Of a stretch of 64,000 nt of DNA, positions 21,511-31,533 are shown piece after piece (the stretch's first letter is position 1; each line of letters begins with the position of its first letter). Under the pieces are notes generated by a model. That model ran no database searches, was not told the DNA's origin, and was given only the letters and a program-made list of their open reading frames with translations. The position numbers and the translations under genes were made by a program. The stretch is from assembly GCA_905116865.2 (NCBI GenBank), contig CAJHNH020001090.1, positions 434,001-498,000 of the forward strand, in the 5' to 3' direction. This stretch comes from Candidula unifasciata (taxonomy: Eukaryota > Mollusca > Gastropoda > Stylommatophora > Geomitridae).

Positions 21511-22725
21511 CTGTTCTTTTCCGCTTTTTCACCCCGTTTCGGGGGGCTGCGAGATTCGGTAGGGAATTCCTAGAGAGTTCCCTAGAAAGGACTATATTAT
21601 AGAAGAGAAAGGGTAGTGGGGTGTATCTTCTTCTTTCATTCGCCCCAAATAGATTATCTATATCTGCGATGTCGTCTCTAGTATGAACTTCACTGTATTC
21701 TGTAATTCCCTTAGCGACCCGTAAAGTTCGGCTTGAACCGGTGTTTCTCTTTGGCAGACCCACGGCCATCTTTAGGCTATAAAGCCGGATGTGGGCAGAC
21801 CTTAGCCAGTGGGATGCGAACTGGGGATATTTTGCAACGGCCCTGAAAAGGTCAACTTAAGGTGTCGGCGGGGGAGGGCCTTGAAAAGCACCGACAGCCT
21901 CCATGAACGTATACAAGTGGGGTTATGGTTAGATGCCGCAATGCGGACAGGTCAAGGAAATTCATGGTAAAGGCGAAGTCATGAAGTAAGGACACAGCTG
22001 GTAAATCAAACGAACGAAAGTAACACACACTGGAAAATTATGACGCAAAAAGCGCTGAAAACAACCAATACATGACACTTTCAGTGCTGCTGTTCTGAAA
22101 CTGGGTGTCGCGGCACTCAGGGGTGCCGCAAAGGTATGCCAGGGGTGCCGAGGCAGTAATCAATAATTTTTCCAAATCTGTTTGAGATCAGCGAAGCCTG
22201 AAACAGAAATATCGCGAAGGAAGCCAAGAACAGTTCTGGATGCAGGTGTATTCAGAAGACAGTGCCATTGACAAGATTGCAGTGCATTCTCAACTATGTT
22301 TACATAACAGACACAGGAGCAAACTTTCTGGGTCACGTGATTTGAGGGTAAAATTAAATTAACAAAACTTTTTAAATACATAAAGGGTATAATGGAAAAT
22401 GCATCCAAACAGTTTTATTCATAGCACTAAAGACAACTGAACATTAAATGTGCAGTTTTCTCCTTCTTTTCTTAATTAAGCATTCAAACCGCTTTAAAGG
22501 TAGGTGTGCTGAGAATTTTTTTTTTAGCACGACAAGGGTGCCGCGGTGAAAAATGTTTGAGAAGCACTGCCCTACAGAATAGGAGTTTGCATAGTTTCTG
22601 GGTTGGTGTTAAATAATCACAGACTAACACAAACCTAACTTCCCTATAATAAAGGATTGTTCGGGGAACTCGCTAGGAAATTTCGCAGCTCCCGAGATGG
22701 GGTGAAAAAGCGGAAAAGAACACAA
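21511..22725. mobile_element. Foldback-type element or paired inverted MITE ends
   Basis: About 90 bases at 21511-21606 (TTCTTTTCCGCTTTTTCACC, GGCTGCGAGATTCGGTAGGG, ACTATATTATAG) are mirrored as the reverse complement at about 22635-22725 (CTATAATAAAGG, GCTAGGAAATTTCGCAGC, GGGGTGAAAAAGCGGAAAAG). They may be the two ends of one 1.2 kb element or two copies in opposite direction. The segment next to the left arm (CGCCCCAAATAGATTATCTA, GTCGCTAAGG in reverse) recurs at 42.3-42.7 kb. No coding frame. Confidence 0.7.
22080..22571. mobile_element. hAT-like element, eroded, nested in the foldback pair
   Basis: The right end reads GTTTGAGAAGCACTG, the reverse complement of a CAGTGCTTCTCAAAC hAT terminus. 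The left end is an imperfect CAGTGCTGCTGTTCTGAAAC. Both subterminal regions share GGTGCCGCGG / GCGGCAC motifs in inverted order. The flanking octamers do not match, so the borders are less secure. No transposase. Confidence 0.6.
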
Positions 22726-22896
22726 CAAACTTGCCAAAAATAAAATCTGTAAACCCGCCTGTCCACCATAATGACTGTACAGTCCCTTAAACGCATAGTT
22801 CTGCTCATAATGCATTAGAAACATGGGCCAAGCAAATTAAATCGCTAAACAAGTGTGAACAGTTATTATGCAATATGCTTTATTGATTTACACACG

Positions 22897-22918
22897 CCCC
22901 CCCCCCCCCCCCCCCCCC
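22897..22918 (+). repeat. Poly(C) run of 22
   Basis: Uninterrupted C22, followed by CACACGC. Confidence 0.9.
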
Positions 22919-23175
22919 ACACGCAAGCAAACTATTCTATTAATGACACATACAATATAAATTGTTGTTGGTTAATCAAGAAAGCAAACGAAAAACTATA
23001 ATGAAATAAAAGAAAGCCTAACCTCTACAAATAAAGATCAAAGGAAATAACTCAAAAACACGCTACATTACGAGGGGAAGTTAATAAACAAGTCACAAAT
23101 GGTTATTTAAAAAAAAAAAAAAACTAAGATGATTACAATCTGAAAACCATTTATTTTTACACAAACACTGTAACT

Positions 23176-23400
23176 TTATTTTTTCAACACAACACTGATG
23201 CATTTGTCCCGTCGTTTTATCAGCCCTCCCCAAACCTGCTGCATAGAACTGAGTGCTCTGTTTTCTAAACAAAATTTCACTTCACATCCAACTTGTGCGT
23301 CTTTCGCGAAATGTCTCCCGATAAGGTGGGTCTTCAGTGGACACAAAAAAGTGAAATTCGCTAGGGGCTGTCGGGGCTGTAAGGTGGATGTTCCAGAAGT
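23176..23400 (-). pseudogene. Mariner transposase C-terminal remnant
   Basis: The minus-strand frame reads FLCPLKTHLIGRHFAKDA, then GLIKRRDKCISVVLKK and a stop. PLK..L.G..F..D and a following L..R.DKCI pattern fit the C-terminal end of mariner-family transposases. Further upstream on the minus strand (about 23850-23620) broken pieces such as VHADKCFPVKR and AGQRFFSRP recall the N-terminal helix-turn-helix region. There are several stops and frameshifts, so it cannot make a working enzyme. Confidence 0.72.
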
Positions 23401-23999
23401 TATCAAGCTAGATGATTACATTTCTCCTGAGTTAACCGAGCCCTACGTGGTCTGACATTGTCCTGTAGTCCGCAGGCCTAGGCGTTTTCTTCGAACTGCA
23501 TCATGAAGCATCGACACAACTTTACTTTATGAGTAAGCATTCACATTGTCACCTACTTTTTTTTGTGTCATTTGTTATAAGCACTCATGGAAGCATAACC
23601 TTTCCTGCTGATGGCGTCAAGTAACCTTGAATTTGTTTAACAATAGGCGAAGAAAATGTTCCCATTGCAACGGAGTAGGCCTTGAAAAAAATCTTTGCCC
23701 AGCTATGCACCGCTTTACGGGAAAGCATTTGTCAGCATGAACAGGATGCATTACCTATTGAATATTCTTTGCAGGCAGCCCTATTGCCAAAGGCACAACA
23801 GCAAGTTGTTCTTTGAGTGTACACTCCGTAAGTACAGTTGCCCTTTTGTTTCTGTGTTGTGAATGCGCAAGCAATATCTAGCACCACCTAACTAACAGCG
23901 ACATACAGTTTGATGTTGCTCTTACCTAATGACACCTTCAGAAATTACTAACATTTTCCTGCCATCCAATAACCATTTTTGACTTATTTTTTGACTTCG

Positions 24000-24229
24000 G
24001 TCGGCTCGTTGGCTAAGTCGATGCGAACGCTTCGTAATGCCAGGATGCCGGGTTCGATCCCAGGTGCGGGCTATGTGCTTTGCGTTTCGACAATGGTATC
24101 AAGAAAGTTGACCGTCCAGAAAGCAATGGCAAACTACTGGAAGTAAATTTGCCTAGAAAAAGCACACAACAGCCAGGGGCTGTTGGGGTTGGTTCTGCAA
24201 CGTCCTGTAAAGGATACGCAACTAACCTA
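24000..24229 (+). mobile_element. SINE-1 copy nested in the mariner terminal repeat
   Basis: Box A-like TGGCTAAGTCGATG and box B GGTTCGATCCC are intact. The 9-bp duplication TTGACTTCG (23991-23999 and 24230-24238) flanks it. The body is close to the copies at 8.9 and 56.5 kb, so it is relatively young. Confidence 0.92.
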
Positions 24230-24559
24230 TTGACTTCGCCTCGTATTTAACTATCTCCTAGAAATAGTCCAAACATCGTACTGTTTCAAGATTTGGAATA
24301 TAATAAAGAAAATTAAGCACTAACCTAGACTAACACAGGTCCGCTGACCAGGGATAGAATCAAGCTCTCATCTCCACAAGTAAGAATGCAGTTCTCTCTA
24401 CACAAGTTTATCCCACAGGTAAGTGACATGTTATCACCTCACCGTAGAGTCCTGGGCGCTAAGTCGGGGTTAATTCAGGTCAGCACGTAGACATATGCGA
24501 TGAGTTTACTGATCTCAATCGGCGTGTCACCTGAACTGGGTGCGTTTGGGATCAAATTT

Positions 24560-24761
24560 ATCATCTTCTCCGTGGGGGTTTCCCGAGCCCCGTTTATGGG
24601 TGGGGAGAACAGACCCACTCTCCTCTTAAGAAGCATTATGTAAAAGGTGACGAATAAAGACAGCTGAAACTTTATGTGTTGGGGCAAAATGTGCAGATAC
24701 CAAAGCCTGGCTGTAAACCATAACCCAACATGCCCACTGCCATTTTAAGGGCGAAAGCAAA
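24560..24761 (+). mobile_element. SINE-5 copy ending in a long GAA array
   Basis: CGTGGGGGTTTCCCGAGCCC, GAACAGACCCACTCTCCTCT, core AAGCATTATGTAAAAGGTGA, then TGTTGGGGCAAAATG, CCTGGCTGTAAACCATAACC and CATTTTAAGGGCGAAAG. The purine array starts exactly where the tail of this family belongs. Confidence 0.7.
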
Positions 24762-24922
24762 AGGAGGAGGAGGAGGAGGAGAAGAAGAAGAAGAAGAAAA
24801 AGAAGAAGAAGAAGAAGAAGAAGAAGAAGAAGAAGAAGAAGAAGAAGAAGAAGAAGAAGAAGAAGAAGAAGAAGAAGAAGAAGAAGAAGAAGAAGAAGAA
24901 GAAGAAGAAGAAGAAGAAGAAG

Positions 24923-24963
<41 letters not shown>
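24762..24963 (+). repeat. (GGA)n-(GAA)n-(CAA)n compound microsatellite
   Basis: GGA units, about 48 GAA units, then about 13 CAA units. It gives poly-Glu/Gln or poly-Leu/Phe frames that are not genes. It continues the 3' end of the SINE-5 copy. Confidence 0.95.
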
Positions 24964-24974
24964 GAAATGTATCA

Positions 24975-25195
24975 TCTCTGTAGTACATCTCTTGTTGGCT
25001 GTGAGATTTGGTAGGGAAATCCCCAGAACGTCCCGTGGTATAGGGAGTTAAGGTTAGCTTTAGTGGTAGTCGCTATTCATTTAACACTAGCCCTAACTTC
25101 CCACCCCCTCCTCCATCCCATAATATGGTACTGTCCAGGAAAACCCCTAGGGATCCCTAGGAATTCCCTACGAAGCCGCGAGATGTGGTCGTATA
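24975..25195. mobile_element. MITE related to the foldback family
   Basis: Left TACATCTCTTGTTGGCTGTG, AGATTTGGTAGGGAAATCCC; right AGGAATTCCCTACGAAGCCG, CGAGATGTGG in inverted order. The interior has AACACTAGCCCTAACTTCCC. It shares the GGCTGCGAGAT..GGTAGGGAA motif with 21.5 and 41.8 kb. Confidence 0.65.
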
Positions 25196-26663
25196 AAATT
25201 AAAGTACCACCACTGGTATAATGCGCTGACTGGTACTGAAAGATGCATTTCAAACGTCTGCTGAGACATATACCACGTTCAATTGTAACTATTTGGTGAG
25301 CGAACTGCTTAACAGTCAGGTCATGTGCTTCGGGGTAAGGGAAGTCCGGCGAACCTGAAGCAATTTTAATTGTTCATGACACCATTAGAGGCTGCACAAT
25401 CAATAAGCCATTTCGTTAGCTAATGGCCAGCAAAGAACATCAATAACTTAGAATGGCCTAGCGATATCCAGATCATTACAACGTGGATTTGACCTTTCTC
25501 TTAAAGGATCCAAGGACCTGAAAGGAAGACGAGTAATATTGTCACTCAGATTAGACTGCTCAATCCTTGTCACAGTCAAGAGCAATGGGCCTCTGGAATT
25601 GTCTGCCGCTGGCTTCGGTAACTATCAATATGCGATTAATAGTATCGCCATGTATCGTGTTCTGCAGATATTTTACCAGTCCACACTAAAAGAAATCTGT
25701 GTCAAAGGAACTCTGTGTTATTTAAATGTGTGGTTCACCGTCAGGATACTAGAGCAGACCAGTGGCTTTTAAAGGTTGGTGAAACTATTTCACAATCCAA
25801 TCATCAACGTGCCAGGGTCTGAAACTTGCAAGGGCAAGTAAGAAAAAACAAAATACAGTTCTGGTGGCTTTTAATCAAACAGATTCAAGTCTCACTATGC
25901 AATGAAACCCAAAAATAAAGAGTGGCAGCCAGCCAACAAACACTATGGAGACGGCACAACTTGGGCATGTTTAATGCTTTGTATTCATTCGGTTAAAGTA
26001 TCAGCTGGCCAATGGCTTGCCCCCCCCCCCCCCAACCCTATGATTTCACGACTGTGATTGCCGCTGCAATATCAAACGAGTAGGCATACATTCTATCCTG
26101 TCTATGGTTGTGTTTGCCTGTGGACGACAGACCGAGCTAGGACACTTTCCCAAGGAGTTTCTCGTTGACAGAACGTCAAAGTACACGAGTTCTTACACGA
26201 CATGGGTGCGTTGATCAGACTGCGGGGTCAACATCTTGTATTCACTTAAAGCCAACTATTAGATTTTACATAGCCCACACAAAATATGGGGCGACAATAT
26301 CAAGCACAACCTCACACAAAATGAAGACCACCTTATACCACGATTAGAAATAGTATTTACACGATCTTTGTACCACACTCCCATTTTTCCGCTCACACTC
26401 CTCATAACACTTTGCTGAGGTGAAAGGGGAAATAGAAGGAGAAGAAAAAGAAGAGGAAGAAAATGGTGATGATGATGATGATAAGGGTTTTCATATAATC
26501 AAGCACATCCTGTGAGCTTTTTCCTCTACTTCTATGAGTGTTGTTAAGCAACAATTACAAAAAAATAGATAAAAGTGGGTGCAGTGGCGCTGCCACAATA
26601 AAGACATTGGGGAGAGGGGCAAATATTCTAGGGGTGGGGAATCAAAAGGCCTTAGTCTTCTTG
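25196..26663. other. No gene seen; poly(C) run
   Basis: Mixed-composition DNA with short chance frames, a C14 run at about 26020-26033, and a short GAT repeat near 26468-26482. No repeat family recognised. Confidence 0.5.
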
Positions 26664-26905
26664 ACTGGGCAGCAGCAGCAACACTGGTGGTGGTGGTGGT
26701 GGCAGCAGCAACAGTAATAACAGTAGTGGTAGCAGTCGTAGTAGTAGTAGCAACAGCAGCAACAGTAGTAGTAATAGCAGCAGCAGCAGTAATAGCAGTG
26801 ATAACAGTAGTGTTAGTAGCAGTAGTGGTGGTAATAGCAATAGTGATGGTGGTGGTAGTAGTAGTAGTAGCAGCAGCAGCGGTGGCGGCGGCAGTAGCAG
26901 CAGTC
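26664..26905 (+). repeat. Imperfect trinucleotide array (GCA/GTA/GTG)n
   Basis: Mixed AGC, AGT, GGT and AAC triplets keep several frames open (Ala/Val plus strand, Thr/Ala and Leu minus strand). The surrounding frame continues to 26491 on the minus strand but has no domain. Confidence 0.9.
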
Positions 26906-27034
26906 AAATTAAGCAATGTGGAATGTATTTGTGTTAACGCTGACGAAAATCGAGAAGGCGTACCACTATGGCAGTGTGAGACCTCTGGCACTGGTATATT
27001 CTAGGCAATGTCGTCTTGCGGGTAGAGCCTGTAG

Positions 27035-27245
27035 AAACCTCAGCTTCTTATCTCGGAGATGTGCCGCTGTATGTGGGAATAGGATCTGCTGCGACTGTAA
27101 AGTCCGATGCGGGGGTGGCAGTCTCTGCCACACAGGATACACACATAAGAAGATACTCCATCGCTATGAGGCTGATTTACTCGCCAGCATCGCCTCTCTA
27201 TAGCACACTGCGTTTGGTTTATTTCAAAATGCGATAATACGTCTT
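27035..27245 (-). mobile_element. LINE C-terminal zinc-finger-like tail fragment
   Basis: The minus-strand frame ends YVCILCGRDCHPRIGLYSRS. A C..CGR.C.SRIGLYSH-type motif is a common C-terminal end of one class of animal LINE pol proteins. Only this tail is left. Moderate confidence, because it is short and some Cys/His positions are altered. Confidence 0.45.
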
Positions 27246-27351
27246 TCACCTGAGAACAAAATAACTAGAATGTCTTTGCACTGGAACCCACAGGGACATA
27301 GTTTGATTTGATGACCACCAGTCAACCCATATAATTACCATTAGCGTTAGA

Positions 27352-27559
27352 TTTGATTCAAGAACCGACTTCATAGCCCTCGAGGGATTTCCATAAGCGC
27401 TCCGTCTCTACCTTCAGCAGCCAACGCAGAGTTCCAATACCAAAATTGCTAGTAGGAGTCTGACTATATGTCCGTCTTGCCTTTCCTCTAAGCGTCGAGC
27501 TTTCCCTGGTCACTCCTCGCTGAATCACTCTCAACAGATTGTGCTGATCAATTTGCTTG
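27352..27559 (-). mobile_element. LINE-H copy of 208 bases with 20-bp target duplication
   Basis: Minus strand: LLRVIQRGVTRESSTLRGKA, then SNFGIGTLRWLLKVETERLW and KSLEGYEVGS with stop. Flanks 27332-27351 and 27560-27579 match at 19 of 20 positions (TAATTA[C/T]CATTAGCGTTAGA). It is extremely 5'-truncated and contains only the tail after the RNase H domain. Confidence 0.9.
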
Positions 27560-27579
27560 TAATTATCATTAGCGTTAGA

Positions 27580-28104
27580 CATTCGTTAGTGGAGGAAGAA
27601 GTCCAGACGGGGCAGACATGCTGAGAATGTGCTGCCTTCGGCGACGCTGAGACAAAAGAGTTACACCCGATAAACGGGCTGTCGAAAATTGGTATTAAAC
27701 GAGGATACGCTTGCAGAAACCGGTTGCAGGGCAAAGAAAAAACATTGACACTGAGATGGCTGAGGCATCGGAAGAGGGAGCACGATTGGGTAGGCCCGAT
27801 GTGTTGTTAGGATGTCGTTACAGATAACAAGTAACAAGTAACCTATCAACTACTGAGAAGTTATTCTGCTTACAAGTTTCATGCAAATAAATGCGCATTT
27901 GATTATTCTTTGTAAAGACTGCTGGAATGGCAACAGGTGTAGCTACCTGACTGCTCCCTGTCCTTGTTGTCCTAGATACGTCCAGGCCCGCAACGGGCTT
28001 ATGCGTCGCCCCTGGACTCCGGACAATCTACTATAGTTTCATGGTGGTTGAAAGAAAGAGTGGTCCTCCTCACTTGTGATGGGCGAACAAGAGCTACCAG
28101 TCAG
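27580..28104. other. No gene seen
   Basis: No open frame or repeat family recognised. Confidence 0.45.
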
Positions 28105-28612
28105 CTTCTTCTTCTCTTCCGCCTTTTACCTCATCGAAGTGTCGGAGGATGTAATGTACGTTGATGAGCTCGGTCAAGAGCAATATTAAGACTGATGTTC
28201 ATTTCTGTAAGGCTGTTCTTAATGCGATCACTCCATTTTTTCCGAGGTCTTCCACTCGCTCTATACCCGTCGTAACGTTTTAGTGTGACTCGCTGTGGTG
28301 GATAGTACCAGGGCATTCTTGTTGGGTGTCTAAACCACTTCATTTGTTGTTCTTTGATGACCTGTAAGACTGGCTTTATTCCTAGCATTCGTCTGATTTC
28401 ATGATTTCGTATTCTGTCTTTCCTTGAAACTCCTGCAGCTCTTCTAAGGCATTTCATCTCTGTTGTCAAAATTTTACGTTCATTGGAGGATGTAAGTGTC
28501 CACGTTTGGCATTGATAGCATAGTGTTGGCCAAAAAATAGTTCTGTTAAGATTCACTTTAGTACTCCGAGGTATCTGCTTGTGTGTCAACAGGGGAGATA
28601 GTTGATCCATTA
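28105..28612 (-). mobile_element. LINE-Q C-terminal fragment
   Basis: A 159-codon minus-strand frame: LCYQCQTWTLTSSNERKI, EMKCLRRAAGVSRKDRIRNH, EIRRMLGIKPVLQVIKEQQM, KWFRHPTRMPW, GYRASGRPRKKWSDRIKNS and a stop after PPTLR. These are the typical tail blocks of LINE pol (Y..E.WTL; LRR..GVSR.DRIRN; GRPRK.W). It is 5'-truncated, starting after the reverse transcriptase. The 3' UTR starts GGTAAAAGGCGGAAGAGAAG. A close second copy is at 62.1-62.5 kb. Confidence 0.85.
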
Positions 28613-28929
28613 CTTACCAGTCAGCGACTTACATAATATAGTATACCTACACGGCAAAGGGGTAGTTCTGGAGTTGTGGCTGCCAGCTAGAGGACTCCTA
28701 TACTCGAAGCTCTGTCACGGAGTCTGTTTTCTTTAATAGTCACGGTGAAAAACGTATCACACGTTATAAACATTAGACATGCACAAAACAACAACATTAT
28801 AAAGTTGGGAGTTTCTTTCCTTTTTAAACTGTAATTAACACAATTAATAAGCCCCTCCACCACCTTTTTGTAATTCTGCCTTCCACTGGGGCCCGCGAAC
28901 TCTTTAATGGTAAAGCATTGGTTATTTTC

Positions 28930-29100
28930 TTTATTTTCACTTCATCTCGATACTCCGAGATTTTTGGGGGATTTTCTGGGAAAGTCCGATATAACAGGGG
29001 GAGCGGAGGGTTAGCGTTAGGCGGTGTTCATTTCACACACTATCATTCTAAACTATTGGACTTTCCCGGAAAATCCCAACGAGATGGGCTGAAATAAAAT
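28930..29100. mobile_element. Short MITE with about 32-bp inverted ends
   Basis: Left CATCTCGATACTCCGAGATT, GGGGGATTTTCTGGGAAAGT; right ACTTTCCCGGAAAATCCCAA, CGAGATGGGCTGAAATA. Both ends are also bordered by TTTATTTnA-like sequence in inverted order. No coding content. Confidence 0.65.
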
Positions 29101-29194
29101 AAAAGAACCGAAACCTGTTCTGGCAAAAAAAAAAAAGTGATGCCACTGACAACTGCAATGATCAGCGGGCCACTTGCTATCCCTCCGTGGGCCG

Positions 29195-29345
29195 GACTCT
29201 TCTTCTTGCCTTTTACCGGCTGTAAACTTCGGCGGAAAGTTCTGGTTGTTACTCTTACGACACGCTTATTGTGGAGAAGTGGGTTTATTCTTGCCCCCCC
29301 CCCCACTGGGGCTCCGAAACCCACATGGGAGAATGCAAATTGATT
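29195..29345 (-). mobile_element. SINE-4 copy with internal deletion, reverse
   Basis: CTTCTTCTTGCCTTTTACCG, GCTGTAAACTTCGGCGGAAA, GTTCTGGTTGTT, then a jump to CTCTTACGACACGCTTATTG and CACTGGGGCTCCGAAACCC, ACATGGGAGA. The middle third of the family is missing. Confidence 0.7.
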
Positions 29346-29921
29346 TTAAACCCTCGACAGCGAGCCTATCTGTCTCCAATGAGCAGTGTGAGTAACTGTT
29401 AAGCCCGGCCAATTCATGAAATGAATGGGCGCAAGTGGCTCCCATGAAGACGGAAAGGTTGTAATTTTCCAACAGACGTGAGCTGGCAAATGCATCAGGT
29501 AAAAGAAGCAGGTGTTGAGTGTGCGGCTGACTGTGCTAACTTCATCCTAGTAGAATCACAACTCATCTCCCGCCTGACCTAGTACATTAACTTTGTGTAT
29601 ACAGGAACTTGGTTACACTTGCTAGGTAGTCAGTTTGGCGTTACGCCAATAGGCCTGGGCGGGAAGGGGTAGTTGAATAACGCTGTATCAATTATTCTCG
29701 CGCTTGTAGAGCAAGATCATGTAAAAGTGTACAGTATAGTTGATTCTGTTCTGCGGGTTTTATATCTATAGCTTTCACATATGTTTCAGTTTCATGAGAT
29801 GAGTTACCGGCTCCATTCACTGATACCCCTGTCTTCCCAACATACAACTAGACAGGCTTCACGGCTTTTAAATCTCTCTAAATATCGCCTTATCAGAATA
29901 GTTAGCTAAGTTAACAAACGA
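29346..29921. other. No gene seen
   Basis: No coding or repeat signal that I can support. Confidence 0.45.
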
Positions 29922-30145
29922 TTTCACAGCACTGAGGGAATTCCCATAAGCGCTGGATACCTATCTTCAGCAGCCAGTGGAGAATACCAAATCAGATGGT
30001 ACAACTAGCAGTAAGACTGTATGCCCCTCTTGTCTGTCTCTCAGTGTTGAGTGTCGGCCAGATCACATGGTCATTTCCCGCTGCACAATTTTTTTTCGGA
30101 CATTGGTGATCTAACTGTGCTTTCGCAGTTTCTTCTTCTCTTTGA
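29922..30145 (-). mobile_element. LINE-H 3'-tail fragment
   Basis: Plus-strand CACAGCACTGAGGGAATTCC, CATAAGCGCTGGA, TCTTCAGCAGCCAGTGGAGA are the reverse of the family tail. Frameshifted throughout. Confidence 0.65.
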
Positions 30146-30679
30146 ATCTCTTCGTTGACATTGAGCGTACAGCACGCACCCCGTAGCTCCAGCCATAACT
30201 GTTTTTTAAGTACAGCACTCATTTCCACAGGGTCACGACTATATACAGAAACAGAAGTAAAAACTCTAGGACACGGGTCTCTAGGCTAATATACACGCGC
30301 GTGTGCAAACGCGCACACAAGCAAACAAAATAAGGTCAACAGTATTAATTTGGGTCAAGTATAGACATTGAAGTATCTAGACCATCAGACGGAAGATGCT
30401 TCACACAGATAAAGAACAGAATACGACGACGTGTAAAAACTTCATTTTATAAAATGAACTATCTTCCATACCACTGGAAGATAGACACAGAGAAACTAAC
30501 TTACTATACACCGGGACTGTCAGTAATAAGTTCGGAGTCCTGAATGGACAACACCGCACCGCACCCTGAACACTCTCATAAGCGCGCAGGTTCAGCAGCA
30601 AGCGCAGGGACACTCAGCAAGCAGACATCTACTGCTTCTGTGGTGTCGCGTGAGAAAAGATCACAATGTTGTGGACAGT

Positions 30680-30870
30680 CACAGTTGGTTGTGCCGATGT
30701 TTTGAATGAGGCATTGTCGTGTCAGTTCTAAGGCCCTGTTTCGAGAAGAAACCAAGAACAGCCCCCTGAAAGCATGTCGTGAAAGGCGATTTCTGAGAAG
30801 TCTGCAGACTGAAATAGTATGTGCTGGGCCGGATAATGTAGCCTAGCTGCAAAGTATCAAACGTCCTTTT
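30680..30870 (+). mobile_element. SINE-5 copy ending in a GAA array
   Basis: CCCCCTGAAAGCATGTCGTG, AAAGGCGATTTCTGAGAAGT, CTGCAGACTG, TATGTGCTGGGCCGGATAAT, GTAGCCTAGCTGCAAAGTAT then CGTCCTTTTGAAGAAG. The core GCATGTCGTGAAAGGCG is shared with SINE-4. Confidence 0.65.
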
Positions 30871-31074
30871 GAAGAAGAAGAAGAAGAAGAAGAAGAAGAA
30901 GAAGAAGAAGAAGAAGAAGAAGAAGAAGAAGAAGAAGAAGAAGAAGAAGAAGAAGAAGAAGAAGAAGAAGAAGAAGAAGAAGAGGTAGAATAAGAAGAGG
31001 TAGAATAAGAAGAGGTAGAATAAGAAGAGGTAGAATAAGAAGAGGTAGAATAAGAAGAAGAATAAGAAGAAGAA
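30871..31074 (+). repeat. (GAA)n array with a 15-bp derived repeat
   Basis: About 37 GAA units, then about five copies of GAAGAGGTAGAATAA, a secondary tandem unit arisen inside the array. CA-rich DNA follows. Confidence 0.95.
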
Positions 31075-31194
31075 GCGAATACAATTATGCATGCACACAA
31101 ACGCGAGCGCACGCGCACACACACTCACATACACACACACCAGAAAAAGGCGGTCGTCATATTTGCCAACATTATGGGAATAGAAAAACTTGTT

Positions 31195-31345
31195 TTAGGA
31201 GAGTGCTGAAGGAAAACAACTAGAGATGATTGTTGACAGCTCTATATCAAGGAATGGAAAAGTGCCAGCACAGCAAGTGATACATGCTGTAGGTCACTGC
31301 AGGAGATCGCGAGGTGCGGACATCATCGTTCATGCTAATCAAAAG
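31195..31345 (+). mobile_element. LINE-K C-terminal fragment
   Basis: The plus-strand frame reads MIVDSSISRNGKVPAQQVIH, AVGHCRRSRGADIIVHANQK. It parallels the LLSRHGGMSTQELIHAVADY region at 55.0 kb, so it belongs to the same LINE tail. Confidence 0.5.
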
Positions 31346-31533
31346 CAATCGAACTACGGCAGTGATGAGTTTAAAATCGAAATTATCCCAAATGGAACCA
31401 CGACCTTCACAACCAGACCATTTCACTGCGGAGCTCTGCAGGCCAATATTGAAATAACCCTTGAACTTTGAGAGGTTTACCCATGTCAGCGTGCACAATT
31501 TGAGTTAAGGCACAAGTATTATGTTCCCTAGTC

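Larger units (their letters stand above)
23071..24243 (-). mobile_element. Mariner-like element, decayed, interrupted by SINE-1
   Basis: Left terminal sequence CGAGGGGAAGTTAATAAACA, continuing AGTCACAAATGGTTA, matches the reverse complement of the right end once the SINE is removed (CGAGGCGAAGTC, then AAAAAATAAGTC and AAAAATGGTTA). Both ends abut TA (23069-23070 and 24244-24245), the target duplication of Tc1/mariner elements. The SINE at 24000-24229 lies inside the right terminal repeat. Without it the element is about 0.93 kb, shorter than a typical 1.3 kb mariner, so internal deletions are likely. Confidence 0.85.

Noticed and set aside
24626..25014. Poly-Glu/Gln, poly-Leu and poly-Phe frames
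   Set aside because: Products of (GAA)n and (CAA)n microsatellites; same for 30679-31140 and 36594-37014.
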